Of a stretch of 64,000 nucleotides of DNA, positions 1-9,899 are shown in pieces. The stretch lies in NCBI RefSeq assembly GCF_017313785.1, contig NZ_JAFLNL010000002.1, positions 434,001 through 498,000 on the forward strand. The letters run 5' to 3'. The notes under the pieces were generated by a model. The model was not told the origin of the DNA, ran no database searches, and saw only the letters and a program-made list of their open reading frames with translations. The number at the start of each line of letters is the position of its first letter. Position 1 is the first letter of the stretch. The position numbers and the translations under genes were made by a program. The DNA comes from Flagellimonas aurea (lineage in GTDB: Bacteria > Bacteroidota > Bacteroidia > Flavobacteriales > Flavobacteriaceae).

Positions 1-985
1 GATACTTTACCTTGGATTTAATGGTGGTAATGTGTTTGTCCCGCTTATCCTGCTGTTCCGATGTGGTATATTTTTTCAAAAGGGATGTTGAGGTCAAAAT
101 ACTGGAAAGCGGTGTTTTAAACTCATGGGATACCAAGGAAAGAAATTTGGTCTTTAGCTCGTTTAGCTTTTTCTCGGCCTGTAGTGCCTCCCTTAATTGT
201 TGGGTTCGTTCCTCTACGGTATTTTCCAGTTGCTGTGTGTAATTTTTCCTCTCGGTAATATCCAGAACAATTGCCACACACACCCTCCTTCTCCCGATAA
301 AGGAGAGTTGGAGATGTACCTCGACCGGATATAGGGAACCGTCCTTTCGTTTATGGATGGTTTCAAAAATCACCTTTTCCTTTCGTCCCAAAATTAATGG
401 CGATATCAAACGTTCCAAAACATCCTTGGTGACCTCTGGTTTAATGTCCATTACGGACATCGTGCCCAAATCCTGCATATTGTACCCCAAATTCATTTGG
501 GCACCACGGTTCACATTGATAAAAATAAAAGATTCCGCATCGAACACATAAATTTCGTTCAGTGACTCATCAAAAATCTGAAACCAATAATCTATGGTCT
601 GTTCGGCCTTCTTTTTTTCAGTGATGTCCATGATCAGGGCCAAAACATATTGCTTTTCTTGAAGCTTGAAAGGGTTAAGGCTAATTTCCAATGGAAACTC
701 TTCCCCACCTTTGCGAATTCCAACCAGGTCCAACCCCTTTCCCATTTGCCTGGCCTTGCCCTCGCCCATAAATTTATCGGCCAGTTTGCCATGTTTGTGC
801 TTTGCGCGCTGTGGAATTAAAATGTCCAAAGGTTTGCCGATAAGCTCTCCCTCCCTATAATCGAACATTTTATTGGCCGCTTTGTTGCTCGCGGTAATTT
901 TCTGTTGGGCATTGACAATGACTATGCCCTCGGAGATAACCTCCGAAAACATACCCAATATGTTACTTTCTTCAAATTTTTTCAA
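1..985 (-). CDS. PAS-domain sensor histidine kinase, 3' part missing
   Basis: Read on the minus strand, the frame runs from about 985 to the left edge without a stop. It translates to two PAS/PAC units, each ending in a typical PAC motif (LIMDITEKKKAE near 630 and IVLDITERKN near 250), then a coiled-coil linker and the start of a HisKA domain. The HisKA motif SLVSHEFKTPLS is visible, with the phospho-accepting His codon at about 125-127. No membrane segment is seen, so it is probably a soluble sensor kinase. The catalytic ATPase domain lies outside the window. The frame has an upstream stop. The start is either TTG at 985 or ATG at 952, and neither has a clear ribosome site. It is divergent from the TerB-like gene at 1070. 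The ligand and partner regulator are unknown. Confidence 0.8.
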   Translation of the reverse strand, partial: MKKFEESNILGMFSEVISEGIVIVNAQQKITASNKAANKMFDYREGELIGKPLDILIPQRAKHKHGKLADKFMGEGKARQMGKGLDLVGIRKGGEEFPLEISLNPFKLQEKQYVLALIMDITEKKKAEQTIDYWFQIFDESLNEIYVFDAESFIFINVNRGAQMNLGYNMQDLGTMSVMDIKPEVTKDVLERLISPLILGRKEKVIFETIHKRKDGSLYPVEVHLQLSFIGRRRVCVAIVLDITERKNYTQQLENTVEERTQQLREALQAEKKLNELKTKFLSLVSHEFKTPLSSILTSTSLLKKYTTSEQQDKRDKHITTIKSKVKY

Positions 986-1069
986 AACAATTCCTAAAAT
1001 TAGTGATTTTGATCATGCATTAATGTCAATTGGATCAGTATATTTAATCTTGAGTTAAAAATTAAGAAA

Positions 1070-1477
1070 ATGTTGGAATCTGAAAAAAATCAAGTGAACG
1101 AATTATACCAAAATCTAGGAAAACTCTTTTATGCTATGGCCATGGCTGACCATAGTGTTCATATGAAGGAAATGGAAAAGCTGAACGAAGTTGTCCGTGA
1201 CCATTGGCTGGAGGTTGATGATATTGAAGATGAATATGGAACCGATTCTGCTTTTCAAATTATTTCTGTTTTTGATTGGTTATTGGAATATCAAAAAGAC
1301 AGTGAAGAGATTTACGAGGAGTTTGAAGCATTCTATGTGGAGCATAAAATTCTGTTCACCCCAAAAATCAAACATTTGGCCATGTCCACTTCAAGAGCGA
1401 TAGCCGCAGCATTTTATGGGAGCAATAAATCGGAACTTATCCTATTGGGCCGCCTGCAGTTACTCTTCGAAGAATAA
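1070..1477 (+). CDS. TerB-like small alpha-helical protein
   Basis: A 135-residue acidic, all-helical soluble protein with no signal peptide. Residues 17-40 (LGKLFYAMAMADHSVHMKEM) resemble the first repeat of TerB/DjlA-type domains, in which an Ala-rich helix is followed by an acidic turn and a K/E-rich helix. The match is to the overall pattern only, so the function is unknown. TerB-like domains are associated with envelope stress and metal binding, but the metal ligands are not convincingly present here. It is divergent from the histidine kinase, and its stop codon directly abuts that of the convergent universal stress protein (1477/1478). Regulation with the stress genes next door is possible but not shown. 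Confidence 0.6.
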   Translation: MLESEKNQVNELYQNLGKLFYAMAMADHSVHMKEMEKLNEVVRDHWLEVDDIEDEYGTDSAFQIISVFDWLLEYQKDSEEIYEEFEAFYVEHKILFTPKIKHLAMSTSRAIAAAFYGSNKSELILLGRLQLLFEE

Positions 1478-2299
1478 TCAAATTTTGATGGTCATTACCG
1501 GTATTTTGGCGTGATTGGAAACATTCTCGGCCAAGCTTCCAACAACAAAGTGGTCCAATCCCTTGCGGCCATGGGTTGGAATCACCAATAGGTCGGCGTT
1601 TCTTTCAAAACAATAACGCAGTATGCCCCGCTCCACGGAATTATCGTCATAAAAATGGATATCGATTTGCTCGCCCAATTCTTTTTTAAAGTTTTCCATT
1701 CGTTTGACCACATCATCCCTGCCCATAAAATTGGCCCCGGCACTGTGCACATATACCACTTCCAAGGAAGCGTTGTTCAATTGGGCAAATGCCTCGGCTT
1801 TGCGATATACCGGAATGGCCTCCATCTCCAGGTCACAGGCCATCACCATTCGTTTAATATCAAATTCATTGGAGCTTGCCTTGATTACGATAACGGGAAG
1901 TTCAGAGGAACGCACCACCTTTTCCGTATTGGACCCAACAAATAATTCCTTTAGTCCGCTGGTACCATGCGACCCCATTACGATCAAATCACAGTTTTGC
2001 TCAAGGGCCACCTGATTTACTTCTTCAAAATCCTTATAATTTTGGATAACGCCGTCCACAGGAATACCGTTGAGATACTTCTTTTTGGTAAATTCATTGA
2101 TTTTATCCTTTGCCAATTTCAAGAAATACTTGGCTTCTGCCTCTTCGCTTACATCGGAATTGGCCAAAACGGAATCGGACATTCCGATCATGTGGAGCAA
2201 AACAATTTCGGCCCTATGTTGTTTCGCAATTTTTGATGCTGCTTCAAGGGCGTATTCGGAATGTTTTGAAAAATCGACAGGTACCAATATTTTTTTCAT
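1478..2299 (-). CDS. Universal stress protein with two Usp domains
   Basis: A tandem UspA protein of about 273 residues. The first domain begins MKKILVPVDFSKHSEYALEA and ends with the nucleotide-binding motif GSHGTSGLKELFVGSNTEKV. The second domain carries the related GRKGLDHFVVGSLAENV motif near the C terminus. Both retain the G-x2-G-x9-G-S/N pattern of ATP-binding Usp proteins. A longer reading from 2338 adds 13 residues with no Usp similarity, so the ATG at 2299 is preferred. It lies downstream of cbpM and dnaJ on the same strand, separated by 107 bp, which suggests a shared stress context. The exact role is unknown. Proteins of this type are commonly induced by growth arrest or low oxygen. 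Confidence 0.9.
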   Translation of the reverse strand: MKKILVPVDFSKHSEYALEAASKIAKQHRAEIVLLHMIGMSDSVLANSDVSEEAEAKYFLKLAKDKINEFTKKKYLNGIPVDGVIQNYKDFEEVNQVALEQNCDLIVMGSHGTSGLKELFVGSNTEKVVRSSELPVIVIKASSNEFDIKRMVMACDLEMEAIPVYRKAEAFAQLNNASLEVVYVHSAGANFMGRDDVVKRMENFKKELGEQIDIHFYDDNSVERGILRYCFERNADLLVIPTHGRKGLDHFVVGSLAENVSNHAKIPVMTIKI

Positions 2300-2406
2300 G
2301 ACATCGAATTTTAGGGGTTGGAATGTTTCCCGAACCAACTTATCCTTAAAAGTAATCTCTAAACGATTCTTTTCCTATGACATCTGTCATGTCAAAAAAA
2401 ACATGT

Positions 2407-2697
2407 TCATTTCAATGCATTGAGTCTTCTTTTTAAAGCTGCCACCTCCTGTTGTAGACTTTCCACTTGACCCAATAAATGGTAAATGGCCTGGATTCCT
2501 TCAGGGTTTATATCGAGTTCATTGTGCAGACGGACCATTTTTTCCAAAAGTGGCAGATCTTCCAAATGTAACTTTCCCCCTTCTTGTTCAAAATGAATGT
2601 GTAGAATCTCATATTCGTACATGGAACGAACAAAAGATTCACCAATCCCATGGCGTTCACAAAACGTTTTTAACGATATATATTGTTCTTCCTTCAT
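2407..2697 (-). CDS. cbpM: CbpM-like chaperone modulator (MerR-type fold)
   Basis: A protein of about 96 residues. The N-terminal half (SLKTFCERHGIGESFVRSMYEYEIL) resembles the MerR-type winged helix of CbpM, and the C terminus is a coiled coil (VESLQQEVAALKRRLNALK). CbpM binds the J domain of CbpA and modulates its DnaK co-chaperone activity. The gene follows the DnaJ/CbpA gene immediately, as in other bacteria, which supports the call. Translation can start at GTG 2703, where TAGTG overlaps the dnaJ stop, or at ATG 2697. Either start implies translational coupling. CbpM proteins are divergent, so the assignment rests partly on the neighbourhood. Confidence 0.78.
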   Translation of the reverse strand: MKEEQYISLKTFCERHGIGESFVRSMYEYEILHIHFEQEGGKLHLEDLPLLEKMVRLHNELDINPEGIQAIYHLLGQVESLQQEVAALKRRLNALK

Positions 2698-2702
2698 TTG
2701 CA

Positions 2703-3617
2703 CTATGCTAAGTTGGTTTTTTCCAAGGATTCAAACAACGACTTTTGTTCCGGGGTCAGGTTCTTGGGCATTTGTACCACATAAGTTAGGTACAGGTCGC
2801 CAAACTGTCCTTCCTTTTTATATTTCGGGAACCCTTTCCCCTTGAGCTTCACCTGTGTTCCGTTATCGGTTCCTGGAGCTACTTTTAATTTCACTCTTCC
2901 TGTCAGCGTCTCCACTTGTATCTCTCCGCCCAAAACAGCTTTGATCAAAGGAATTTCAATGGTTTTGTACAGATTTTCCCCGTCGCGTTTAAAAGTTGTA
3001 TTGTTGACGATGGAAAAGGTAATGTAGAGATCCCCAGGCGGTCCCCCTTCGATACCTGGACCTCCATGCCCCTTGATTTTAATGGTCTGCCCATCTTCTA
3101 CACCTGCGGGAATGGTCAATCGGATATTTTTTCCGTTCACCGTTAGCGTTTGTTTTTGGGTTGTGTAGACATCTTTTAGGTACAATTTTAATTCAGCGTT
3201 GTAATCCTGTCCCCTAAACCGTACCCGTTGGCCACCGGAACCAAACCCGGCACTTCCGCCGCCGAACATCGACTCAAAAAAGTCCGAAAAATCTTGGGCA
3301 GAACCTCCAGAGCGACTGTACGTATACCCCGAACCGGTATTTTGACGAGCATGTTGTGAACGTGATCGCTTTGCTTTTTCAAACTCTTCTGCATGTTGCC
3401 AATCCTTACCATACTCATCATATTTTTTTCTTTTGGAGGGATCGGACAATACTTCATTAGCTTCGTTCACGCGCTTAAAGTTCTTCTCCGCCTCCAGATC
3501 ATTGGGATTAAGATCAGGATGATATTTCCTTGCCAACTTCCGATAAGCCTTTTTAATCTCATCGGTGGATGCTTTATTGTCCACCCCCAATACTTTATAA
3601 TAATCGATAAAATCCAT
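2703..3617 (-). CDS. cbpA: DnaJ/CbpA-type co-chaperone
   Basis: A 304-residue class II J-domain protein. The J domain occupies residues 1-70 with the HPD motif in [12 protein letters not shown] Gly/Phe/Ser-rich linker follows (about 75-125), then the two beta-barrel peptide-binding domains of the DnaJ C-terminal region. The class I zinc finger (CxxCxGxG repeats) is absent, which separates it from true DnaJ and fits CbpA. It acts in the cytoplasm with DnaK. It is followed directly by cbpM and then a universal stress gene. The 177-bp gap to the divergent upp gene should hold both promoters, but no clear -33/-7 pair with standard spacing is visible. Confidence 0.93.
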   Translation of the reverse strand: MDFIDYYKVLGVDNKASTDEIKKAYRKLARKYHPDLNPNDLEAEKNFKRVNEANEVLSDPSKRKKYDEYGKDWQHAEEFEKAKRSRSQHARQNTGSGYTYSRSGGSAQDFSDFFESMFGGGSAGFGSGGQRVRFRGQDYNAELKLYLKDVYTTQKQTLTVNGKNIRLTIPAGVEDGQTIKIKGHGGPGIEGGPPGDLYITFSIVNNTTFKRDGENLYKTIEIPLIKAVLGGEIQVETLTGRVKLKVAPGTDNGTQVKLKGKGFPKYKKEGQFGDLYLTYVVQMPKNLTPEQKSLFESLEKTNLA

Positions 3618-3794
3618 AAGTCAATCTAGCTAGAAATCTGAGTTTGGTTGAACCGTAAAATACCTTATCAAATTTCGCTAAAATCTTCTTTCTTCACAAT
3701 GACCTATGTCAGAACATCCCACTTTGCCTTCAAAAGTTTTTGATTTTCGTATCTAAGCTACAAGAAGTACCTTTAAGTTGATAAATCCCAATAC

Positions 3795-4448
3795 ATGATC
3801 ATTCATCAATTCGACCAGACCAATTCCGTTTTGAATAGTTTTATTGCTGAAATAAGGGATGTCAATATTCAAAAAGATGCCATGCGGTTTCGCCGCAACA
3901 TTGAACGCATTGGAGAGGTTCTGGCTTACGAAATGAGCAAAACATTGGATTATGAACCAAAAGAAGTCACAACTCCTTTGGGGATCAAAAAATCCTTTCT
4001 ATGTTCGGATAAGTTGGTGCTGTGCTCCGTGCTCAGGGCCGGTTTGCCATTACACCATGGCATCTTAAGTTACTTTGATGGGGCCGAAAATGCCTTTATT
4101 TCGGCATACCGTAACCACCCTAATAACGATGATGCATTTGAAGTCATTGTAAACTATTTTGCAGCACCTCCGCTTGATGATAAAATTTTGGTGTTAACGG
4201 ACCCCATGCTGGCCACGGGAAAAACTTTGGAAAATGTACTTAACGCCCTAAAAGGCCATGGTTCGCCAAAACAGATTCATATTATATCCGTAATCGGTTC
4301 CAAAACCGGCGTGGCAAAAGTGGCAGAAACATTTCCCGATTATACCCAGTTGTGGATTGCAGCTGTTGACGAAGGACTCACCAGCAAGGGTTATATTGTT
4401 CCAGGTTTGGGCGATGCCGGTGATTTGAGCTATGGAGCCAAACTGTGA
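3795..4448 (+). CDS. upp: Uracil phosphoribosyltransferase
   Basis: A 217-residue enzyme that converts uracil and PRPP to UMP in pyrimidine salvage. The PRPP loop VLTDPMLATGKT is at residues 133-144, and the uracil-binding C-terminal segment YIVPGLGDAGD is at about 200-210. The conserved CSVLRAGLP stretch is at 77-85. The length matches the family (about 208-217). The gene stands alone on the plus strand between stress genes. Its stop is 7 bp from the stop of the convergent metallo-beta-lactamase gene. It is a complete, ordinary housekeeping gene. Confidence 0.97.
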   Translation: MIIHQFDQTNSVLNSFIAEIRDVNIQKDAMRFRRNIERIGEVLAYEMSKTLDYEPKEVTTPLGIKKSFLCSDKLVLCSVLRAGLPLHHGILSYFDGAENAFISAYRNHPNNDDAFEVIVNYFAAPPLDDKILVLTDPMLATGKTLENVLNALKGHGSPKQIHIISVIGSKTGVAKVAETFPDYTQLWIAAVDEGLTSKGYIVPGLGDAGDLSYGAKL

Positions 4449-4455
4449 CCTAACC

Positions 4456-5826
4456 TTAAAGAATCACCTCGAAGACCTCGTAAATTTTTGGAATATGGCA
4501 ATGCCACCCGTATTTTTCATGAATTTTGTCCCTATAAGCTTCCATTGAAGAAAGTTCCCCATGTACCAAAAACACCTTTTCCGGAATGTTTTTAACAGCA
4601 CCCATCCAAGTCAATAGTTCCGATTGGTCCGCATGTGCAGAAAGACTCTCCAAATGATGGACCTTGGCCTTGATAGGAACATGTTTACCGTAAACCTTAA
4701 GTTCTGTGGCTCCCTCCAATAATTTTCTTCCGCGGGTCTCCTCCGCTTGGAAACCTACCAATAAAATGGTGGTAGATTCCTTATCCGCCAATTGCTTTAT
4801 GTAGGTCAGTACACGCCCCCCTGTTACCATGCCACTACCAGCAATCACAATTTTGGCCCTCGGGTCGTCAATCGTTTCCCATGTCTCCGCATAGGAGCTC
4901 ACCAGATTGATGTGACCGTTCATATTTGAATATTCCGTTGGGGTCAATTTGTGCCAATTCGGAAAATTCTGGAATACTTCTAGCACATTGTTTCCCATAG
5001 GGCTGTCCACGAAGATGGGAATATTGGGAATCTTGTTCTTCCGGTAAAGTTCCCATAATTGATACATAAGGGATTGAAGGCGTTCCACAGCAAACGAAGG
5101 AATGATAAGCGTACCCTTTTTATGTAGGGTCTCTTTGATCAAACCGATCAAAATATCCTCTACATCCTCTTTTGGGTGCAGGCGGTCGCCATATGTGCTT
5201 TCCACAAAAAGATAATCGGCCCATTCGGGTCGCTTCGGCGGGTCGAGAAGTTTATCATGCTGCCTACCTACATCCCCGGAGAACACCAACCGTTTTCCAT
5301 ACAGATTGATTTCAATATAAGTGGAGCCTAGTATATGACCGTTATATAAAAAAGTTGCAGAACAATGGTCATAAAGGATAATCTCTTCTGCTTCTTCTAC
5401 CTGCTCAAAGAACTTTAGGGCAAAGGCAGCATCCTCTTTGGTGTACAAGGGCAGTGCGGGATTGTGTTTACTGTAATCCTCTTTATTGGCCTTGGCGGCC
5501 TCTTCTTCCTGGATTTTGGCGCTGTCCCCTAAAATAATACGAGCAATTTCCAAGGTCGGGCCGGTACCCAGTATCTTTCCCCTAAACCCTTGGCGAACTA
5601 AAAGCGGTAAATATCCACAATGGTCCAAATGCCCATGGGTAAGCAGTACATAATCAATTTTAGAGGCATCAACTGGCAATTTATCCCAATTCAAGGCACG
5701 TAAGGCCTTTACCCCTTGGAACAGTCCACAATCCACCAAGATTTTGACCTCATCCGAATACAGATAGAATTTTGAACCGGTTACGGTTTCAGAGGCGCCT
5801 AAAAAATGGATTTGAAGCTTTTTCAT
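4456..5826 (-). CDS. Metallo-beta-lactamase/beta-CASP RNA-processing-type hydrolase
   Basis: A 456-residue protein of the CPSF73/YSH1-like family. The zinc motif is THGHLDHCG, with H64, H66, D68 and H69. FSGDVGR, a beta-CASP segment (VESTYGDRLH, IPSFAVERLQ), SLSAHADQSELL and a C-terminal LVHGE follow. This order is typical of bacterial beta-CASP nucleases related to mRNA 3'-end processing factors. The substrate here is not known. The gene starts 7 bp after the stop of the ATP-cone/nuclease fusion and is probably cotranscribed with it. This pairing of a beta-CASP protein with an ATP-cone protein is discussed separately. The protein has no signal peptide, so it acts in the cytoplasm. Confidence 0.92.
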   Translation of the reverse strand: MKKLQIHFLGASETVTGSKFYLYSDEVKILVDCGLFQGVKALRALNWDKLPVDASKIDYVLLTHGHLDHCGYLPLLVRQGFRGKILGTGPTLEIARIILGDSAKIQEEEAAKANKEDYSKHNPALPLYTKEDAAFALKFFEQVEEAEEIILYDHCSATFLYNGHILGSTYIEINLYGKRLVFSGDVGRQHDKLLDPPKRPEWADYLFVESTYGDRLHPKEDVEDILIGLIKETLHKKGTLIIPSFAVERLQSLMYQLWELYRKNKIPNIPIFVDSPMGNNVLEVFQNFPNWHKLTPTEYSNMNGHINLVSSYAETWETIDDPRAKIVIAGSGMVTGGRVLTYIKQLADKESTTILLVGFQAEETRGRKLLEGATELKVYGKHVPIKAKVHHLESLSAHADQSELLTWMGAVKNIPEKVFLVHGELSSMEAYRDKIHEKYGWHCHIPKIYEVFEVIL

Positions 5827-5833
5827 GCTATGG

Positions 5834-6712
5834 TCACAAATTGCAAAGTGATTTCATCTCTTTTAGGATTCGTTGCTTGCGGCCATTTGACACCCCTAAA
5901 TGATCGAGTAGAAAACTACTTTTTATCAATTGCCTGCAAAGAACTATATCTCTCTCCAACAAAAATTGTTTTTCCCGATTTGAAAGTAAGGTGGACACTG
6001 TAATGGGATACAACCGTAACCTGTCAATTCGTTCTTTGAGTCCATCACCTTGAGGGTAATCCCAGCTCAATAGGTATAAGCCAGCACACTTTCCATATTC
6101 CAGTGCATCTTGCGAAAACCTAGTGTTAGTGACCACCCAACCCTGAATGGTTTTATAGGTGCTGTTCCTTGTTGATTCCAATGGCCGCTTTACATCGATG
6201 TACCTGGAATTGATGTACAATGGGACCTTTACATTACATTTAAGACCATCTTCACCGTGAAACTTACATTCTATAACATTCAAGGTTTCATTTTTTGTGG
6301 CAAGTACATCGATTTCGTGAGAAACACAGGTGCCCTGTAAAACCTCTCCTGTTTTGGTATCAAAACCAGAATAATGCAAAATGCCACTAATGAATTTTTC
6401 GAATGGAAATCCAGTGGGACCAAGTTCATAAATGGCCTTTTTTAGTTTATACTTGGATGCGTAGACAGATGCCTTCTTCTTTAGAAGGGCAAAGGCTCGA
6501 TTATAAATTTCTTTCGTGGTGATGCCTTGATAGAGTTCATCTTGAACACGACTCAAAATCTCTTCAACCATTTCATCGGAGGCTCCGCTGAACTGTAATG
6601 AGTTTTTCAGCTTTTCCATGGAAAAATCCACTTTTTCCCCCGATGATTTGGTAATATGAAAATGTTCTGCGCCCATACCACTAAAATACGCAAGGTTTTG
6701 ATCATTAATCAC
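5834..6712 (-). CDS. ATP-cone domain fused to a PD-(D/E)XK nuclease-like domain
   Basis: A 292-residue fusion. Residues about 17-105 form an ATP-cone (ITKSSGEKVDFSMEKLKNSL, then YASKYKLKKAIYELGPTGF), the nucleotide-sensing domain known from ribonucleotide reductase and NrdR. Residues about 110-260 look like an Mrr/Holliday-resolvase-type PD-(D/E)XK fold: the core HEIDVLA is followed by LNVIECKFHG, giving Asp plus Glu-x-Lys. The catalytic residues are present, so the nuclease may be active. The substrate (DNA or RNA) is unknown. It sits between the RND pump gene (43 bp) and the beta-CASP gene (7 bp), all on the minus strand. Nucleotide-gated nuclease activity is an inference from the domain pairing. 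Confidence 0.78.
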   Translation of the reverse strand: MINDQNLAYFSGMGAEHFHITKSSGEKVDFSMEKLKNSLQFSGASDEMVEEILSRVQDELYQGITTKEIYNRAFALLKKKASVYASKYKLKKAIYELGPTGFPFEKFISGILHYSGFDTKTGEVLQGTCVSHEIDVLATKNETLNVIECKFHGEDGLKCNVKVPLYINSRYIDVKRPLESTRNSTYKTIQGWVVTNTRFSQDALEYGKCAGLYLLSWDYPQGDGLKERIDRLRLYPITVSTLLSNREKQFLLERDIVLCRQLIKSSFLLDHLGVSNGRKQRILKEMKSLCNL

Positions 6713-6755
6713 ATTTTAGGACGGAAATGATATCTGAAAAGGAGCTACATCAACA

Positions 6756-9700
6756 TCAAGAAATGGCACTCTCCGACACGTCCACTTCCTTGACCGTTCT
6801 TCCTTTTTGAATGGACAACCGCGCATCTTCAAGAATCAGGTATAGACATGGCACTATAACCAGTATGATTGCCGTGGCAAATACAATACCGAATCCAAGT
6901 GAAATTGCCATGGGTATCAGATAAAATGCCTGACTTGAGGTTTCCAAAATAATGGGGGCCAAACCACCAAATGTGGTCATAGTAGTTAAAATTATCGGTC
7001 GGAACCTTCTCAACCCAGCTTCGTGAATGGACTTGTAAATAGGGTCGCCTTCTTTCCTACGCTTGTTTGCATAATCGATCATGATCAAAGAATCATTTAC
7101 AACTACACCGGACAATGCAATGACTCCCATCAAACTGACCAGGGAAAGATCATAACCTAAAAGAATGTGGCCTATGACTGCTCCCACAATCCCGAAGGGA
7201 ATGGCCGTCATCACGATCAAAGGTTGCACATAACTGCCAAAAGCTATGGCAAGTAATGCATAAATTAAAAGCATGGCTATGGCAAAACCGGCCCGAAGGG
7301 TACTTGTACTTTCCCGCATATCTGCCTGACTTCCCTCAAAAGTCCATGTAATCCCAGGAAAATCCGCCCTCAGTTGGGGCAATGTTTCCTCCTGTACTTT
7401 TGCAATGACCCTGTTGACAGCATTAGCGGGTTCCACATCCATGCCGACATTGACGACCCTACGTCCGTCCCTACGGTTGATACTGGTAAATGCCTCTCGT
7501 TGTTGAACCTCGACCACGTCCATTAAGGGTACCTCTACTCCATCTTGTGTACGAATCAGGAAATTTTCGAGGTTTTTGATATCCTTACGTTCTTCCATGG
7601 GAAGTTTTACCCTGACTTCAATTTCATCCATACCCCGGAGCTGTCTCATTGCCAAGGCGCCAAAAAACCCGTTCCTTACCTGCCTTCCCACCTCGTTGGA
7701 GGTCAGTCCCAAGTTCCTTCCTTGTGTCAAGAGCTTAAAATCGTACTGTAATTTTCCTTTATTGTAATTATCGGTGACGTCCCGTGTATTGGAAAACATC
7801 TCCATACGCTCTACAAATGCGGTACTGGCCTTTTCCAGCACACCGATATCGGTATGGCTCAAATCTATGCTAATGGCCTGCCTAGCTCCTCCGGGGCCTC
7901 GTTCCGCTTCAAAGGTAATTTGATCAACACCTTCGATATCGCCAATATTGTCGCGCCATAACGCAATGACTTCTCCCGCGGTAATATCCCTCCGGTCCGG
8001 TGGCAACATTACGATTTCCACATCAATAAAATTTTGTCCACGTACATTGGTCTTGATCCCTTCGGCAACCTCATATAAATTGTGTTCCTCGAACATTCTT
8101 TGGGTAGCATCGGAGATATCGTGGGCTACCTTGGCAGCTTGGTCCGGGGTTGTTCCCACTGGCAGGCGGACACCTGCCTCTATTTCATCCGCTGCTACTT
8201 CGGGCATCATGATCATTCCCATATGCCCACTGTAGCCATAGCCACCAACAATTAATAAAAGTGCAATGGCACTTGACAGGGTAATATATCTATGCTTAAG
8301 ACACTTATCCAACAACGGGCGATACCATTTGTCGACCAACTCGTTGAACTTATTGGCAAAAGCGCCCTGCCAGTTTTCTAGTTTATGCACCCATTTGTTT
8401 TTGCTCGGGTCTTTTTTTAAGTGTGCCAAATGCGATGGTAGAATAAACAAAGCCTCCAACAATGAAACCGCCAATATTACAATGACCACAGCTGGAAGGG
8501 GTTGCCAAAACTTACCTGTTTCCCCGGGCATAAAAAGCAGTGGTACAAAAGCGATAATGGTTGTGGTAATACTAAAAACCACGGGCAACGACACATCCTT
8601 GGTCCCTGCAATTGCCGCTTTTATGGGGCTCAACCCTTTTTTCCTGTATTCGTAAACGTTCTCTCCCACTACAATGGCATCATCAACCACAATACCAAGT
8701 ACCACCAAAAACCCAAACATGGATATCATATTGACACTTATACCTATGAGGGGAAGAAATATCATTCCTCCGATAAAGGAAACCGTCATACCCATCATCA
8801 CCCAAAAGGCCAAACGGTATTCCAAGAACAAGGTGAGAATCAACAATACGATGATAATGGCCAAGACACCATTTTCGGTAAGTAAGGACAATCGTTCCCG
8901 ATAATCGGATGCCCTATTGCTATCGGTACGATAATTCACGCCTGGTGGCAATTGGAAATCCTCCAGTATTCCCAAAGCTACATCCTCAATTTCCATAGGC
9001 GATTGGTCACCTATCCTAAAAATTTGGAGCTCCACGTAATTTTGTTGATTAAACTGTCCGTGAAATCCGGTTTCTTCAAAATCATCGGTAATGGTAGCAA
9101 TATCGCTCAAGCTTACCTTGGCCCCAGCAGGTGTGGATACGATGGTAATGCTTCCGTATTCATCCGCCCATTGTTTACGTTCCTTCATTCTCAGCAATAT
9201 CTCACCACTCTGTGTTTGTACTGCTCCTGCGGGAACATCGTTACTGCTCTGTCTTATTATGTCCGCCACTTGGCCAAGGGTCAAGTTATATTTTTGAAGA
9301 TTGTTCCGGTTTATTTCGATACGGGTCTCATAATCGGGCACATTGTTGAGCTCCACTTGGGTAATGGCAGGATTGCTCAACAAAATGGTCCTCAAACGTT
9401 CGGCCAGTATCCGAAGTGTCCAAATGTCCGCCTTTCCATAAAGACCGATTTGGAGTACATCACGTTGTCTGGAACGTAGGCTCACCTCTGGCCGTTCTAT
9501 ATCATCAGGGAAAGTTCGAATTCTGTTGATGGCCTGATCAATGTCCTGAAAGGCTTTCATTCGTTCGGAACCTGCAATAAGTTCTATACTGATTTGGCCC
9601 GACCCCTCATCTGCCTGTGAAACGATTTCCTTTATGCCCTGAACACTTCGTACGGCTTCTTCCACGGGTTGAAGGACGCCTTGTTCCACCTCTGCTGGCG

Positions 9701-9899
9701 AAGCTCCCGGATAGGCCACGGAAACATCTACAAAATCCAATTGAAACTCTGGAAAAACTTCTTTTTGGATAGTATACATGGTAAAAATACCACCACCCAA
9801 AAGTATCAGCATCAATAGATTTGTGGCTATTGAGTTTCGGGCCATGTAACCTATGGCTCCTTCTTTCCTCACATTCTTGTTTGTATCCTTATCCTTCAT
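6756..9899 (-). CDS. RND-family efflux permease (AcrB-like inner-membrane pump)
   Basis: About 1047 residues and twelve predicted membrane helices in the standard RND layout: an N-terminal helix ([17 protein letters not shown]), a large periplasmic loop, a helix cluster, a second loop and a second cluster. The proton-relay motif [14 protein letters not shown] in TM4 and [18 protein letters not shown] porter sequence are present. Proton-driven export from inner membrane and periplasm through the outer-membrane partner is the family role, and the substrate is unknown. A longer in-frame reading begins at 9965, but that would overlap the adaptor gene by 77 bp. The ATG at 9899 overlaps it by only 11 bp and leaves the first helix intact. 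It is the third gene of an outer-membrane protein, adaptor and pump operon. Confidence 0.95.
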   Translation of the reverse strand: MKDKDTNKNVRKEGAIGYMARNSIATNLLMLILLGGGIFTMYTIQKEVFPEFQLDFVDVSVAYPGASPAEVEQGVLQPVEEAVRSVQGIKEIVSQADEGSGQISIELIAGSERMKAFQDIDQAINRIRTFPDDIERPEVSLRSRQRDVLQIGLYGKADIWTLRILAERLRTILLSNPAITQVELNNVPDYETRIEINRNNLQKYNLTLGQVADIIRQSSNDVPAGAVQTQSGEILLRMKERKQWADEYGSITIVSTPAGAKVSLSDIATITDDFEETGFHGQFNQQNYVELQIFRIGDQSPMEIEDVALGILEDFQLPPGVNYRTDSNRASDYRERLSLLTENGVLAIIIVLLILTLFLEYRLAFWVMMGMTVSFIGGMIFLPLIGISVNMISMFGFLVVLGIVVDDAIVVGENVYEYRKKGLSPIKAAIAGTKDVSLPVVFSITTTIIAFVPLLFMPGETGKFWQPLPAVVIVILAVSLLEALFILPSHLAHLKKDPSKNKWVHKLENWQGAFANKFNELVDKWYRPLLDKCLKHRYITLSSAIALLLIVGGYGYSGHMGMIMMPEVAADEIEAGVRLPVGTTPDQAAKVAHDISDATQRMFEEHNLYEVAEGIKTNVRGQNFIDVEIVMLPPDRRDITAGEVIALWRDNIGDIEGVDQITFEAERGPGGARQAISIDLSHTDIGVLEKASTAFVERMEMFSNTRDVTDNYNKGKLQYDFKLLTQGRNLGLTSNEVGRQVRNGFFGALAMRQLRGMDEIEVRVKLPMEERKDIKNLENFLIRTQDGVEVPLMDVVEVQQREAFTSINRRDGRRVVNVGMDVEPANAVNRVIAKVQEETLPQLRADFPGITWTFEGSQADMRESTSTLRAGFAIAMLLIYALLAIAFGSYVQPLIVMTAIPFGIVGAVIGHILLGYDLSLVSLMGVIALSGVVVNDSLIMIDYANKRRKEGDPIYKSIHEAGLRRFRPIILTTMTTFGGLAPIILETSSQAFYLIPMAISLGFGIVFATAIILVIVPCLYLILEDARLSIQKGRTVKEVDVSESAIS

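Noticed and set aside
7387..7400. GTACAGGA-like sequence on the minus strand inside the RND pump gene
   Set aside because: It lies deep in coding sequence with no promoter context. It shows that the short core alone occurs by chance.
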